From positions 500,501 through 564,500 of the forward strand of contig JAUJYZ010000885.1 in assembly GCA_033675265.1 (NCBI GenBank): a stretch of DNA of 64,000 nt, given 5' to 3'. The stretch comes from Actinostola sp. cb2023 (Eukaryota; Cnidaria; Anthozoa; Actiniaria; Actinostolidae). This document shows positions 43,801 to 58,000 of this stretch, piece by piece (position 1 is the first letter of the stretch; each line of letters begins with the position of its first letter). Under the pieces are notes generated by a model. That model was not told the origin of the DNA, did not search any database, and saw nothing but the letters and a program-made list of their open reading frames with translations. The position numbers and the translations under genes are program-made.

Positions 43801-46800
43801 AAGAGCAGAAAACTAAGAAGATTTGTGTGGAAGAATACAAATGCATGAATATCAATTTAAAGATATAAACACTTGATCAAATCAGATGACAGTTTTGTAA
43901 AATTCTATTACAAATGTAAAAAGAATGATTTTTTTAAATTACCTCCAAATTCTATTTCTTGCTTTACTACATGCAGTCAGTAGAAGTATATAAATCATTC
44001 TACTTCGTTTAAACAACTACAAACTGTACCATCCTTGGAAGTACAGGAGAACGCCTCACTTCTAAATCATGCATTGCGCGCCCACAGCGACAAAAAATCA
44101 CTCTTGTGAGGGAGGGGAGAGTCTAAAATTGGCACATTCATAGCATGAGTTACAGCCACTTTTTGGCGGTGCGACCACCGAAAAGCGGCTGTATTCGCAG
44201 ACTAATCATCCGACCAGCCGAGTGAACGCTCATAGAGCGTCTAGTTTGATAATATCAAAGGATACATTCCTGTTTAAAGACAACTCTTCCTGCTTATATG
44301 GAACCTATAAAAGGGTAGTATTTAGTAATACTGTGATGACGAGTAAGTAACTAAGTACAAACCTTACATTGCTAAGGAAATCAGACAAGCTGGGTAGCAA
44401 CCGCTCAGGAACACAATCTCCCATGATATGTGTGAATGGCGTTACCTGTCACGAAAGAGTAACACAACACAAGTATTAACAAAATACTAAAATCAAACAT
44501 TTGAACGGCTCAGTCTTTGCATTCAAGTATCCGATAGCCGAGCCTCCTTTGCTGGCGTCCTTATGGGCGGGATATCTAGGACCACACCCTAAGTACGTCT
44601 GCAAAGGAGGCTAAGTATGCTAGGGCTAAAGAGAGGAAGAGGGTGGAATTGTCACAAAGATAAAGGCAAGTGAAGCGAGTTCTTTTCAAAGTGATTAGAG
44701 GAAGGTGAGATCATTTGATCAATGTTCTATCAGTAATACCTCTGCAAATGCCTTATCAACCAATAAATACACATGTTCTATCAATGTTCTATCAGTAATA
44801 CCTCTGCAAATGCCTTATCAACCAATAAATACGCATGTTCTATCAATGTTCTATCAGTAATACCTCTGCAAATGCCTTATCAACCAATAAATACTCATGT
44901 TCTATCAATGTTCTATCAGTAATACCTCTGCAAATGCCTTATCAACTAATAAATACGCATGTTCTATCAATGTTCTATCAGTAATACCTCTGCAAATGCC
45001 TTATCAACCAATAAATACGCATGTTCTATCAATGTTCTAACAGTAATACCTCTGCAAATGCCTTATCAACCAATAAATACACATGTTCTATCAATGTTCT
45101 ATCAGTAATACCTCTGCAAATGCCTTATCAACTAATAAATACGCATGTTCTATCAATGTTCTATCAGTAATACCTCTGCAAATGCCTTATCAACCAATAA
45201 ATACACATGTTCTATCAATGTTCTATCAGTAATACCTCTGCAAATGCCTTTTCAACCAATAAATACGCATGTTCTATCAATGTTCTATCAGTAATACCTC
45301 TGCAAATGCCTTATCAACCAATAAATACACATGTTCTATCAATGTTCTATCAGTAATACCTCTGCAAATACCTTATCAACCAATAAATACGCATGTTCTA
45401 TCAATGTTCTATCAGTAATACCTCTGCAAATGCCTTTTCAACCAATAAATACGCATGTTCTATCAATGTTCTATCAGTAATACCTCTGCAAATGCCTTAT
45501 CAACCAATAAATACGCATGTTCTATCAATGTTCTATCAGTAATACCTCTGCAAATGCCTTATCAACCAATAAATACGCATGTTCTATCAATGTTCTATCA
45601 GTAATACCTCTGCAAATGCCTTTTCAACCAATAAATATGCATGTTCTATCAATGTTCTATCAGTAATACCTCTGCAAATGCCTTATCAACCAATAAATAC
45701 GCATGTTCTATCAATGTTCTATCAGTAATACCTCTGCAAATGCCTTATCAACCAATAAATACACATGTTCTATCAATGTTCTATCAGTAATACCTCTGCA
45801 AATGCCTTGACAGCCTCGAAGGATAACTGATGCACAATCCAAGCATCATTATTAACGAGAGATGAAAACAAACCTGATATACTACCAAACACTCCAGTCT
45901 GTTGATGAGAATAAATCATTGTACGTAATATTGCATGGCCTGCTTTGAATGATTGCAAGATGTACGTGCCATCCTCTGCAATCGTTGCAATGTATGATAG
46001 GTTGTTCTTCACTAATATTGCGCGTAACGTTTTTTGAGTTCGAAGATACCACTGCAACAAGTGAACACACTCATTACCTTGGGGTTAGTCTCGGGTTAGT
46101 CTCGGGTTAGTCTCGGGTTAGTTTCGTGTCTCAGGTTAGTCTTGTGTCTCGGTTTAGTCTCGTGTCTCGTGTTAGTCTCGTGTCTAGGATTAGTCTCGGG
46201 TTAGTCTCGTGTCTCGGGTTAGTCTCGTGTCTCGGGTTAGTCTCGGGTTAGTCTCGTGTCTCAGGTTAGTCTTGTGTCTAGGATTGGTCTCGGGTTAGTC
46301 TCGGGTTAGTCTCGTGTCTCAGGTTAGTCTCGTGTCTCAGGTTAGTCTCGGGTTAGTCTCGTGTCTCAGGTTAGTCTTGTGTCTAGGATTGGTCTCGGGT
46401 TAGTCTCGTGTCTCGGGTTAGTCTCGTGTCTCAGGTTAGTCTTGTGTCTAGGATTGGTCTCGGGTTAGTCTCGGGTTAGTCTCGTGTCTCAGGTTAGTCT
46501 CGGGTTAGTCTCGTGTCTCAGGTTAGTCTTGTGTCTAGGATTGGTCTCGGGTTAGTCTCGGGTTAGTCTCGGGTTAGTCTCGGGTTAGTCTCGGGTTAGT
46601 CTCGGGTTAGTCTCGTGTCTCAGGTTAGTCTTGTGTCTAGGATTGGTCTCGGGTTAGTCTCGTGTCTCGGGTTAGTCTCGGGTTAGTCTCGTGTCTCGGG
46701 TTAGTCTCGGGTTAGTCTTGTGTCTAGGATTGGTTTCGGGTTAGTCTCGTGTCTCGGGTTAGTCTCGGGTTAGTCTCGTGTCTCGGGTTAGTCTCGGGTT

Positions 46801-49800
46801 AGTCTTGTGTCTAGGATTGGTTTCGGGTTAGTCTCAGGTTAGTCTCGTGTCTCAGGTTAGTCTCGTGTCTCAGGTTAGTCTTGTGTCTAGGATTGGTCTC
46901 GGGTTAGTCTCGGGTTAGTCTCGTGTCTCAGGTTAGTCTCGGGTTAGTCTCATGTCTCGGGTTAGTCTTGTGTCTAGGATTGGTCTCAGGTTAGTCTCGG
47001 GTTAGTCTCGTGTCTAGGATTGGTCTTAGGTTAGTCTCGGGTTAGTCTCGCGTCTCAGGTTAGTCTCGGATTAGTCTCGGGTTAGTCTCGTGTCTCGGTT
47101 TAGTCTCGTGTCTCGGGTTAGTCTTGGGTTAGTCTTGGGTTAGTCTTGGGTTAGTCTCGGGTCAGTGTAAATTATTCACAAATGCCAAGGAGAAAACGAG
47201 TCTATCTCTGCGTAATTGCGTGTTTTGTCAAGGAATACAACGGTGTCTGCCTTCAGATGTTTAATAGGAGATTTGCGTACATAAATAAACATAAACAGTT
47301 TGACTGCAGACTAGGAGGAGCATGACATGGTGAACTCTTAGCGTTTTCACCCCATCTAACGTCACTAAGCAACGATACGCAATGGTGTGATTACCTCAAA
47401 GTCAGGCAAGACCTCCTTGGTTCCACATCGCCCAAGAAACTGAGCAATGGCGACGTTTCTATCTGTAGAACTGCATTGGTTATGTAGACGATCTAGACAA
47501 CAAAGGATCTACAAACGAATAGAGTCGTTTTCCTATGAGTGGGAAACCTACGGTACAGAGTTACGGTCACGGTACGGAATTGGAGACATTGTATTCAACC
47601 AATCACAGCGCGTGAAATCATCGCTCAACCAATCAGAATGCTTGGATACCGCACGATGATGGCGCGATAAGGTCACGGCACGAACCGTACCATAACTACT
47701 TCCCATTCATATGAAAACGACTCTAACAATGACTTGTACAACATCTCAATAAAAGCATGTGAAAGTATACACTCATTTCGATAAAGTTAGTCACCCGAAA
47801 AGCTTCGAAGGTGAGACCAAGAAGGACCATGGGTACATACATTTTTTACCAACCCAGGATCCTCATCGGTCTCACCTTTGAAGCTTTACGGTTGACTAAC
47901 TTTATCGAAATGAGTGTATACAGAAGGGTGTATCATTGCGCGCAATATTGCCAACAATGTCTCAGTGTTAGTTGACATCTATAATTGAAGGGGTCCCTAC
48001 AAGAACAGAGTAAGTGATTTGAGATCAAAACCCAAATTCTCCTTTGAAATTCAAAGAATCTCGAGGAGAATTTAGATTTTGGTCAGAGATCACTTACGAT
48101 GTTCTTGCAGTGAGCCCTTCAATTGATGCGCGCAATATTGCAGCAAAACAACCGCATTTTACTTCGGCAATCATTACATAAGTGGACATGCACACTGTTG
48201 GCAATATTACGTGCACTTTTGTACCATAGTTTATGATATCATGAAGGCATTACCCTAGCATAATCCTCAGGCTGTAAATAGGGGAGTAATAAGCCAGACA
48301 AATCGATAATATGCAACCATATGTCTTCACTAAGCTGAAAAGGTAAAACATTAATTAATATTCACCACATCATTGTGGTCATCAACGTCATCATCTTTTT
48401 ATTTAAATTTATTTTTATTTTTATCATCATATTCATATTCATCATCATCATCATATTCATCATCATCATATTCATCATATTCATCATCATAATATTCATC
48501 ATCATCATATTCATCATACTCATCATCATAATATTCATAATATTCATCATCATATATCATCATCATCATATTCATCATCATATTCATCATCATATTCATC
48601 ATATTCATCATCATCATGAGAATATTTTCACATCAAATATTTTATATTATCATTTCTTATGCACCTTGACTGCTTGTTGGCTATACTTGTTCCATACCGA
48701 AGTAATAATGTCAATCACTGCAGCATGGTGGACAGGAGGCACAAGTCGTTGTACATTATCAAGACCATATATAGACTTTAGGCAACACAGGGCGTGAGAC
48801 AGGGATAGTGACATTGGTTGGTTGAAGAGATGGTCGCTGATTTGTTTGATAGAAACTTGTACAGATGTATGGCAGACCTGCATTAATAAATAAACAAATG
48901 AAAACAAATGATGGATGGATGGATGGATGGATGGATGGATAATACAAACCCTAGATTGGACGTTTTCAGGTAACACTCTCAAAGGTAGGACTGACCATGT
49001 CAATAGATTCTCGGTCTTAGATGGAGGAAAGCTGGTCAGCAAACGTAACTGACATATAATGAAAACAAATTAGTGCCAAATAACTTTATGAAACAGTAGC
49101 TAATAGCTGCATTATTGCAAGGAAGGAAGGAAGAACGAAAGAAAGGAAAGCAGAACGAAAGGAAGGAAGGAAGAACGAAAGAAAGGAAGAAAGAACGAAA
49201 GAAAGGAAGGAAGAACGAAAGGAAGGAAGGAAGAACGAAAGGAAGGAAGAACGAAAGGAAGGAAGGAAGAACGAAAGGAAGGAAGAAAGGATGGAAGGAA
49301 GGAAGGAAGGAAGGAAGGAAGGAAGGAAGGAAGGAAGGAAGGAAGGAAGGAAGGAAGGAAGGAAGGAAGGAAGGAAGGAAGGAAGGAAGGAAGGAAGGAA
49401 GGAAGGAAGGAAGGAAGGAAGGAAGGAAGGAAGGAAGGAAGGAAGGAAGGAAGGAAGGAAGGAAGGAAGGAAGGAAGGAAGGAAGGAAGGAAGGAAGGAA
49501 GGAAGGAAGGAGGAATAGTTTTACCTGATGGTCCTTGTCCATAAGACAAGCCAATCGCCTGATAAGGATAGCCACATGAGTCTGGTATACACTACCTTGA
49601 GGAAGACTATTCATCTATGATAAAACACATGATGTCATCACTAAAACAAAACACCACAAAACATCAACAGTGAATACATCCTTACCAACGATATTAGAAA
49701 ATGTACATGCTGTGAACACAGCTCTGCAGACTCCCATCTGAAATAACAACAAAATGAGTGAATGAATGAATGGATAGATAGACAAAAACAGACAGATGGA

Positions 49801-52800
49801 TGGAAGGATCGTGGAAGGGATGGAAGTTCAGGGATAGATGGATGGATGAGTGGCCAGACAGACCTGTAGACAGACAGAGGAATGGAAGGAGCAATAGATG
49901 AATGCAGGAATTGATGGATGGATGGGTGGGTGCATGGACAAGTGGACAGACAAACAGACAGACAGACAGAGGAACGGAAGGAGCAATAGATGAATGCAGG
50001 AATTGATGGATGGATGGGTGGGTGCATGGACAAGTGGACAGACAAACAGACAGACAGACAGACAGAGGCATGGAAGGAGCAATAGATGAATGCAGGGATT
50101 GATGGATTATGGATGGATGGATTATGGATGGATGGATGGATGGATGGATGGATGGATGGATGGATGGATGGATGGATGGATGGATGGATGGATGGATGGA
50201 TGGATGGATGGATGGATGGATGGATGGATGGATGGATGGATGGATGGATGGATGGATGGATGGATGGATGGATGGATGGATGGATGGATGGATGGATGGA
50301 TGGATGGATGGATGGATGGATGGATGGATGGATGGATGGATGGATGGAACACCAAACAATACTAAAGTACATGTACAGACAACAATACCTTGCCATAAAT
50401 GTCCACATATCTATGGCCAACACAACTGACAGAAAGTATTTTCCGATGAGACATTCAACAAGACAATTTTCCTGTAATGGAAGAAAATATCAGATGAGTA
50501 CAGCCAGGCAGAATCAGCCAGGGAGAATCAGCCAGGCAGAATCTGCCAGACAGAATCAGCCAGGCAGAATCAGCCAGGGAGAATCAGCCAGGGAGAATCA
50601 GCCAGACCGAATCAGCCAGGCAGAATCAGCCAGGCAGAATCAGCCAGGCAGAATCAGCCAGGCAGAATCAGCCAGGCAGAATCAGCCAGGCAGAACTAGG
50701 AATCCTTGATAGGGTAATGATAAATGGGTTACTTACTACAAATGAGAAGCAAGATGCAGGACAGCAGGCTATCAGTGCTGACAGGTGGGTAACAGCATGC
50801 TCATAGAAGCTAACTTTCCTGTTACAAAAATAAATCAAGCATGAACAGAGAATGTATGAATACATCAAAGGTGACCTTTCTAGAAGGTGTGTTGCTTACC
50901 TTAATGGTTTACCTGTACACATGATACCATCAACGTAGACAGGCAGGTTAAGCTCAATGGTACCTACAGAATAGTTATCCACTGTTACAATATGTTGTCG
51001 TAGCAACTGGTATATTGGTTTACTGTCACTCACTGCTGCCAGCGGCATGAGCGAGAATGCTAGCGATCATGGTATGCAGTATTTGGCTAGAGTTTAACTT
51101 TGCTTAAATTTCATGTAACCACGTAACCTCATTAATTGGATTTTCTCGGCCAAACTGTTTCCTATCATCCAAACTATAGTAAAACATCCACTTATACATC
51201 GTTGGATTCGATAAGTAATATACAATATTCGCGTCCGATCTGTATGGGATACAGATCGGCTGCTCATATTGTATATAGTACATATATACTGTTGTATGTA
51301 CATATGACACTTACATCTTCTCAAAGCTTCTATAACAGCTTGTAACAAAGAGAAATGTGGCTCATCCTACATGGAAATGAGAATTGCATAAAGAAATCAT
51401 AATTGAAACATTATAGAGCAGCGTCAGTTCCAATTACCGGTACCTCTGGGTAGTTGGTTGGTGCCATCCACAAGGTGAATACTTCTTCTGAAAACAAACA
51501 ATATCATAATTAAACATCAAACCATCTATACTTTTTTATTTTAATCATGTATGATTAATGAGCAAAATACAATGAAATTCATCACTGTGACAGTGTCTTT
51601 ATATTTGATATAGATTCGTCCTAATTTGAATACTACTTTAACTTGGATTTTCTTGGCCAAAATTATTTCAATCTTGAATATTTTTGCAGAAAATATTGAA
51701 ATGAAGGTATGGATTTTTTAAGGCATTTAAAAAACTCGCAGCAGGTGTTTTATTAAGACATATAAAAACCTGAGGCATAGCCGATAAAACACTGCTGCTC
51801 GTTTTTTTAAATAGTACATATAAACCCACAGTACTCTATAACTCACTAGATTGTCCAGGTAGTATGGCTGCGATGTCTAGTAACACTCTACTCAGTCCAA
51901 AACCATTGACAGTAGTATCGGCCACTGCAAAGGGTTGGAAATAACATACTCTATGAAACATCTTAGCCATCAAGAACTCTAAGGTACTGTAAATTTTTAC
52001 TCTAATCTTTAATGTCACTTCTCCGACCCTAATCTAACTAGTACACTACATGGGGGACATTAAAGTACCTGTTGAACTCTTCGTAAGAGTAGGGGATTGT
52101 TACCCAGTTCAACAGCCTACTTCAAATTGGAGGCATAACACACTAACATACTAACGTACTAACTCCTCATGATTGTAAAGGCCCAGACACATGATGCAAC
52201 TTTTCTTGCAACGTTGCGCGCAACAAGAATTTTTTTGGGATGTCACATGATGAAATGTGTGCAGAAGTAGAACTCGATCCTACTCCTGCAACTGTTGTGT
52301 GCAGATTTGAAGGAAAAGTTGCATCATGTGTCTGAGCTTTACAAGCTGCTCGGCTCCTGTGAGTGCCTGTCATACATGAATGCAGCCCGAAAAAGTACTC
52401 CATCGCTTGTAAAGCACATTGAGACTATGTGAAATGTGCTCTATAAGAATGTCCATTATTGTTATTATAATAATATTTTTTTATTATTAAATAATACTTT
52501 TCATATCAACAGGGATTTTCAAAATTTAACAGGGATTTTATGCTATACTTACTTGTTGATTTCCTTGTTAAATAGTCAGCAAATGATGTATTGCTAACAA
52601 GTACTTTAAGAAGAGGTTGCATCTAGAGAAACAAACAAGGTAGAACTAATGGAGAACTAAATAGAATGGCAACAAAAAGATGAATTCTGATGAATACAAG
52701 GAAGCAAGGAAGCAAGGAAGCAAGGAAGCAAGGAAGCAAGGAAGCAAGGAAGCAAGCAAGGAAGCAAGGAAGCAAGCAAGGAAGCAAGCAAGGAAGCAAG

Positions 52801-54973
52801 CAAGGAAGCAAGCAAGGAAGCAAGCAAGGAAGCAAGCAAGGAAGCAAGCAAGGAAGCAAGGAAGCAAGGAAGCAAGGAAGCAAGGAAGCAAGGAAGCAAG
52901 GAAGCAAGCAAGCAAGCAAGGAAGCAAGCAAGGAAGCAAGGAAGCTTTAGGAAGCAATGAAGCAATGAAGCAAGGAAGCAAGGAAGCAAGGAAGCAAGGA
53001 AGCAAGGAAGCAAGGAAGCAAGGAAGCAAGCAAGGAAGCAAGCAAGCAAGGAAGCAAGGAAGCTTTAGGAAGCAATGAAGCAATGAAGCAAGGAAGCAAG
53101 GAAGCAAGGAAGCAAGGAAGCAAGGAAGCAAGGAAGCAAGGAAGCAAGGAAGCAAGGAAGCAAGGAAGCAAGGATTGATTGGATGGATGACCAGATGGAC
53201 AGAGTGGTCATGGATGGATGGATGGACACAGGGATGGATGGATGGACACAGGGATGGATGGATGGACACAGGGATGGATGGATGGATGGATGGATGGATG
53301 GATGGATGGATGGATGGACGGATGGATGAATGGATGAATGGAATGGATGGATGGACACAGGGATGGATGAATGGGCACAGGGATGGATGGATGAATACAG
53401 GGATGAATGGATGGAGAAAGGGATGGATGGACACAGGGATGGATGGATAGACACAGGGATGGATGGATGCACACAGGGATGGATGGACACAGGGATGGAT
53501 GGATGGACACAGGGATGGATGGATGGATGGACACAGGGATGGATGGATGGACACAGGGATGGAAGGATGGACACAGGGATGGATGGATGGACACAGGGAT
53601 GGATGGATGGACACAGCGATGGATGGATGAATACAGGGATGAATGGATGGAGAAAGGGATGGATGGATGGAGAAAGGGATGGATGGATGGACACAGGGAT
53701 GGATGGACACAGGGATGAATGGATGGACACAGGGATGGATGAATACAGGGATGAATGGATGGAGAAAGGGATGGATGGATGGACACAGGGATGGATGGAT
53801 GGGCACAGGGATGGTGGATGAATACAGGGATGGATGGATGAATACAGGGATGAATGGACGGAGAAAGGGATGGATGGATGGACACAGGGATGAATGGATG
53901 GACACAGGGATGGATGGATGGATACAGGGATGAATGGATGGAGAAAGGGATGGATGGATGGACACAGGGATGGATGGATGGGCACAGGGATGGTGGATGA
54001 ATACAGGGATGAATGGATGGAGAAAGGGATGGATGGATGGACACAGGGATGGATGGATGGACAAAGGGATGGATGGATGGACACAGGGATGGATGGATGG
54101 ACACAAGGATGGATGGATGGACACAGTACAGGGATGGATGGACACAAGGATGGATGGTGGTACACAGGGATGGATGGATGGACACAGTACAGGGATGGAT
54201 GGATGGACACAGGGATGGATGGGCACAGGGATGGATGGATGGACACAGGGATGGATGGATAGACACAGGGATGGATAGATGATAATAATAATGCCTTTAT
54301 TTCAACAAGGTGACCACATCAACATACATAAGTTTAGATAACTTTGCACCGGTCTCCCTATAGAGGGCGTAAAAGTATATAATTAAGAGAGGAGAGATGG
54401 ATGATTGTCGGAGAATAACTAACCACAACAAGAACACTTGATATTTCTGTCAGTGCAGTAGAAATAATTGGTGGAGCAGACAGACTTGGTGGTACAGAGC
54501 TGAAAGCATATTAGAATCATTTTAAAACTTGCTGGATAACTGTAGCCCATCATTGATTCTACAGTGTATATTTTGTGATTAAACAAATGAAGAATAGAAA
54601 TTTTGAACCACAACATATCCGTTAACTTTATGAAAATGTTCTACAGTTTAGTACCTGTATAGTGCTGTCAGTAAGGTCAGTAGATCAGCTACCCCGGCAC
54701 AGAGATACTCACAGTATGCCTGTTTGGTGATAAAAACAAACAAGTGACACTTGTCAATGGTACTGTACCGAACCAGTGTCCTTGAACTTGAGCACAGGAA
54801 TGCGAAACAGTTTCAGGCTTATAATGCAACAGCTAATAATAATAGCAATAATAATAATGGAAACTATATTTCATGTATTTTTACACAAACAATTGCAAAT
54901 CTCACTACATGTAGGAAATTTACAATTGACTACTTGAACTCGAAAATATAACAAACAAAAAGAAAATAGTAAC

Positions 54974-55011
<38 letters not shown>

Positions 55012-58000
55012 TGATGATAATGATAATGATTAATACCTTAACAATATGCATAAGATGACCAATTAGAAACCTTAGTACTTTGAGCATCTTAGTAAAAGAC
55101 TGAGTCTCTATACTATTGGTAAACTGAAACACAAACAAGAAACAGCCTGATTGCTACAGAGTACAAGACTTGTCACTCACTTTACAATACATTCACAAAC
55201 AAAATAGTATTCTATTCGCATCAATCCCTTTCATGCTCAATGAATAAGTAATTGGCAAGTTGCAACTGTGTTCAGTCAAAATCAGAGCAGAAAAACGTGA
55301 GGGAGGGAGGGAAAGTCTGAACACGCTTGCAGGGTGGCGAGGGTGAGCGCGAGAGACAAACAGAAACGCAATAGCATTGTAGACCGTCAATGCAATCTCG
55401 AGCCGCTATGGGTTTCAGACGAACTGCGATGTGGTCCTGGGTGCGACCTTCATACTCGCTTAGCAAGGGACTGGCGCAAATAGTTTAGTTGCTGTACTTG
55501 GATTGCCTCTGAGTCTTGTCCTTCCTTTACTGTCACCATGGAAACACACTGGATCATTTTGGACTTGACAGAGTCACACAAGTGAGTTAGAATTCTCTCC
55601 ACATCGAGTTCATTCTGTAGAATAGCTTTATGTTTGGTGACTAGTCTGGTGATTGAACAAAATAGTGACCCACTAAATATGAAAATGAATAAAACATGAA
55701 ATAGTATCAAGATAACAGGATGCCCTTTACTGCACCTGCGCGATCAAACAGTGCATGATAGTCGATGATAGTTGAAACACGCGATCACGTTTGATCACAA
55801 ACTATCATCGATGACTATCATCGACACTATCATCGACTATCATTGACTATCATTGACTATCATGCACTTTGAACATGACTGTTCAAAAAGTTCATGATAG
55901 TTGATGATAGTTTTTCGGTCAGCTGTCAGTGCAAAAATAGTTGTGGGCTCACTTTTCAAAATGGCCGACGTTGTAAACAAAAGACATGAAGAAGATGAAG
56001 ATGATTTTGAAGGCTCTGGACAAAGTGATTCCGAAGAGGAAATTAGACTATCAAAAAAAGAAAACAGCAAGCAGCTTTGTTCCGCTGTAACATATCCATT
56101 TCACAAGTGTTTGCGCGACTCCGCCATTTTGTTTACATTTTAACATGGCCGGGAACTGGCACTAGATGCAGTCACGACTTGGCGAGTGACTTTTGATCAA
56201 CTATCAATGACTATCATGTACTGTTTGATTGCACGTACAATAGTTGGTGATAGTTGGTGATAGTTGGTGATAGTTGGTGATAGTTGGTGATAGTTGGTGA
56301 TAGTTGGTGATAGTTGGTGATAGTTGGTGATACACAATGTAGTTGGTGATAGTTGGTGATAGTTGGTGATAGTTGGTGATAGTTGGTGATAGTTGGTGAT
56401 AGTTGGTGATAGTTGGTGATAGTTGGTGATAGTTGGTGATAGTTCAACTAGTCATCGACTATCATCAACTATAATGTACCGTTTGATCGCATGTACAATA
56501 GTCGATGATACATGTAGTTGGTGATAGTTGGTGATATATAGTTCAACTACAATGTACATGTAGTCACCGACTATCATCGACTATCATGCACCATTTGATC
56601 GCGCCATTAGCATTCAGGATAGCTGGTGCAATGCCTGGAGGAAGTAACTTGTAATATTATTATTAAAAACCCTGGTGATCTAAAAGATTTCTTGTTTTTA
56701 CATCCTTCACTATAAAATACATTGCCCCTCACCTGTTCAAGACCTTCCATGTATTCACCAACAGACCAGTATCAACATCACCAATCAAGATACAAAGCTC
56801 AAGAAGATTATGGCAGACTGAAAATGATAATGTTGCATTTAATCCCATAACTCAGTGAACTGAGGCCTGTATAGAAGGTGGTTACTACAGCTAGCGTGAG
56901 TGACAAGGTGTACATTGTATTGTCATATTCATTAATAATTCATGAGGAAAACACAATAGAAATCATAGCCGTGGAAGAGCTTGTATTTTTGATACAAAAT
57001 CGTCTTGATTTGCATAGACTAAATCTTTGATTTTCACGGCCAAACTTACTGGCATCTTGAAAATTATAGTAGAACATGTTTTTATACATCTGTGCATATG
57101 ATAAGTGGTACAGCTATTTCAAAAAAGGTTGGTGAACTGTTTTGTTGCATCTTGCATGTTGCATACCAAGCCCGAAATGCACTATGGGCGATGTGAATGG
57201 AGTCAGCGAAAGGTCACAACAATATGTACTCTGGGAATTTTCCCAAACTTTGTCTTCGCAATATGGAGCAGGCATATTTTCTTCTGTATACATATGTGCA
57301 TGCTGACATTATTTACATATGATCCACAATACATTTCGGGCTTGGTATGCAACATGCAACAAAACCTTCACCAATCTTTTTTGAAATAGCTGTATACAAT
57401 ATTTGCAACCGTGCTGTATGGGAATTCAAATATCTCATCTGCGGCTAATTCCCATACAGTGCGGCTGCGAATAATGTATCTATTACATTCACTTTATAAT
57501 CAGAACAGCTGGTAGTGTTTGATGGTATTAGATACTGAGTACACAGCGGACTGCCATCTGCACATATGGAAAGGATGGGAGAAAAGGAACGGTAAAAATA
57601 AATGGGATAGATGGATGGATGATATTAATATGGCATTAAGGGAGGGGCTCAACTAGAGTCTTAGTCAAACATGATTCATGTATGACATAACCTGAAAGAG
57701 GTGTATATCAGTTGCTCTTACCTCCATTCATTTCCTTAACTTCATCTACATTAGCATTGTCATCTAATTGTACTTTTTCAATGAGTTCCATTAAAACCTG
57801 ATCAATACAGAGAGAGGGTTCATCTAACTCAGGTATTGCAAACATTGTACTTTAAGTTGAAAGCTTTGCAGAGCTGTCCAGTTAAATGAACATGTACTTG
57901 ATGTCATGTACAGTGTTGTATCTTGGACCTTACTTACAGTGCCTCAACATACCTTTTGAAGTTGAAATGTTTTCTTGAACAAGTTAGACAGATCTTCTGA

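Noticed and set aside
46081..47165. Interstitial telomere repeat (CTAACC-like)
   Set aside because: The unit is CTAACCCGAGA, not CCCTAA, and has mixed 11/18-bp periods.
48362..48797. Ile/Phe-rich membrane protein or Met/Asn-rich protein
   Set aside because: Both are translations of the ATC microsatellite.
25736..54282. Repeated Asp-Gly-Trp-Met or Ile-His-Pro-Ser open frames
   Set aside because: They are translations of GATG/CATC microsatellites.
56214..56447. NYHQLSPTI repeat protein
   Set aside because: Translation of the 10-bp array inside a mobile element.
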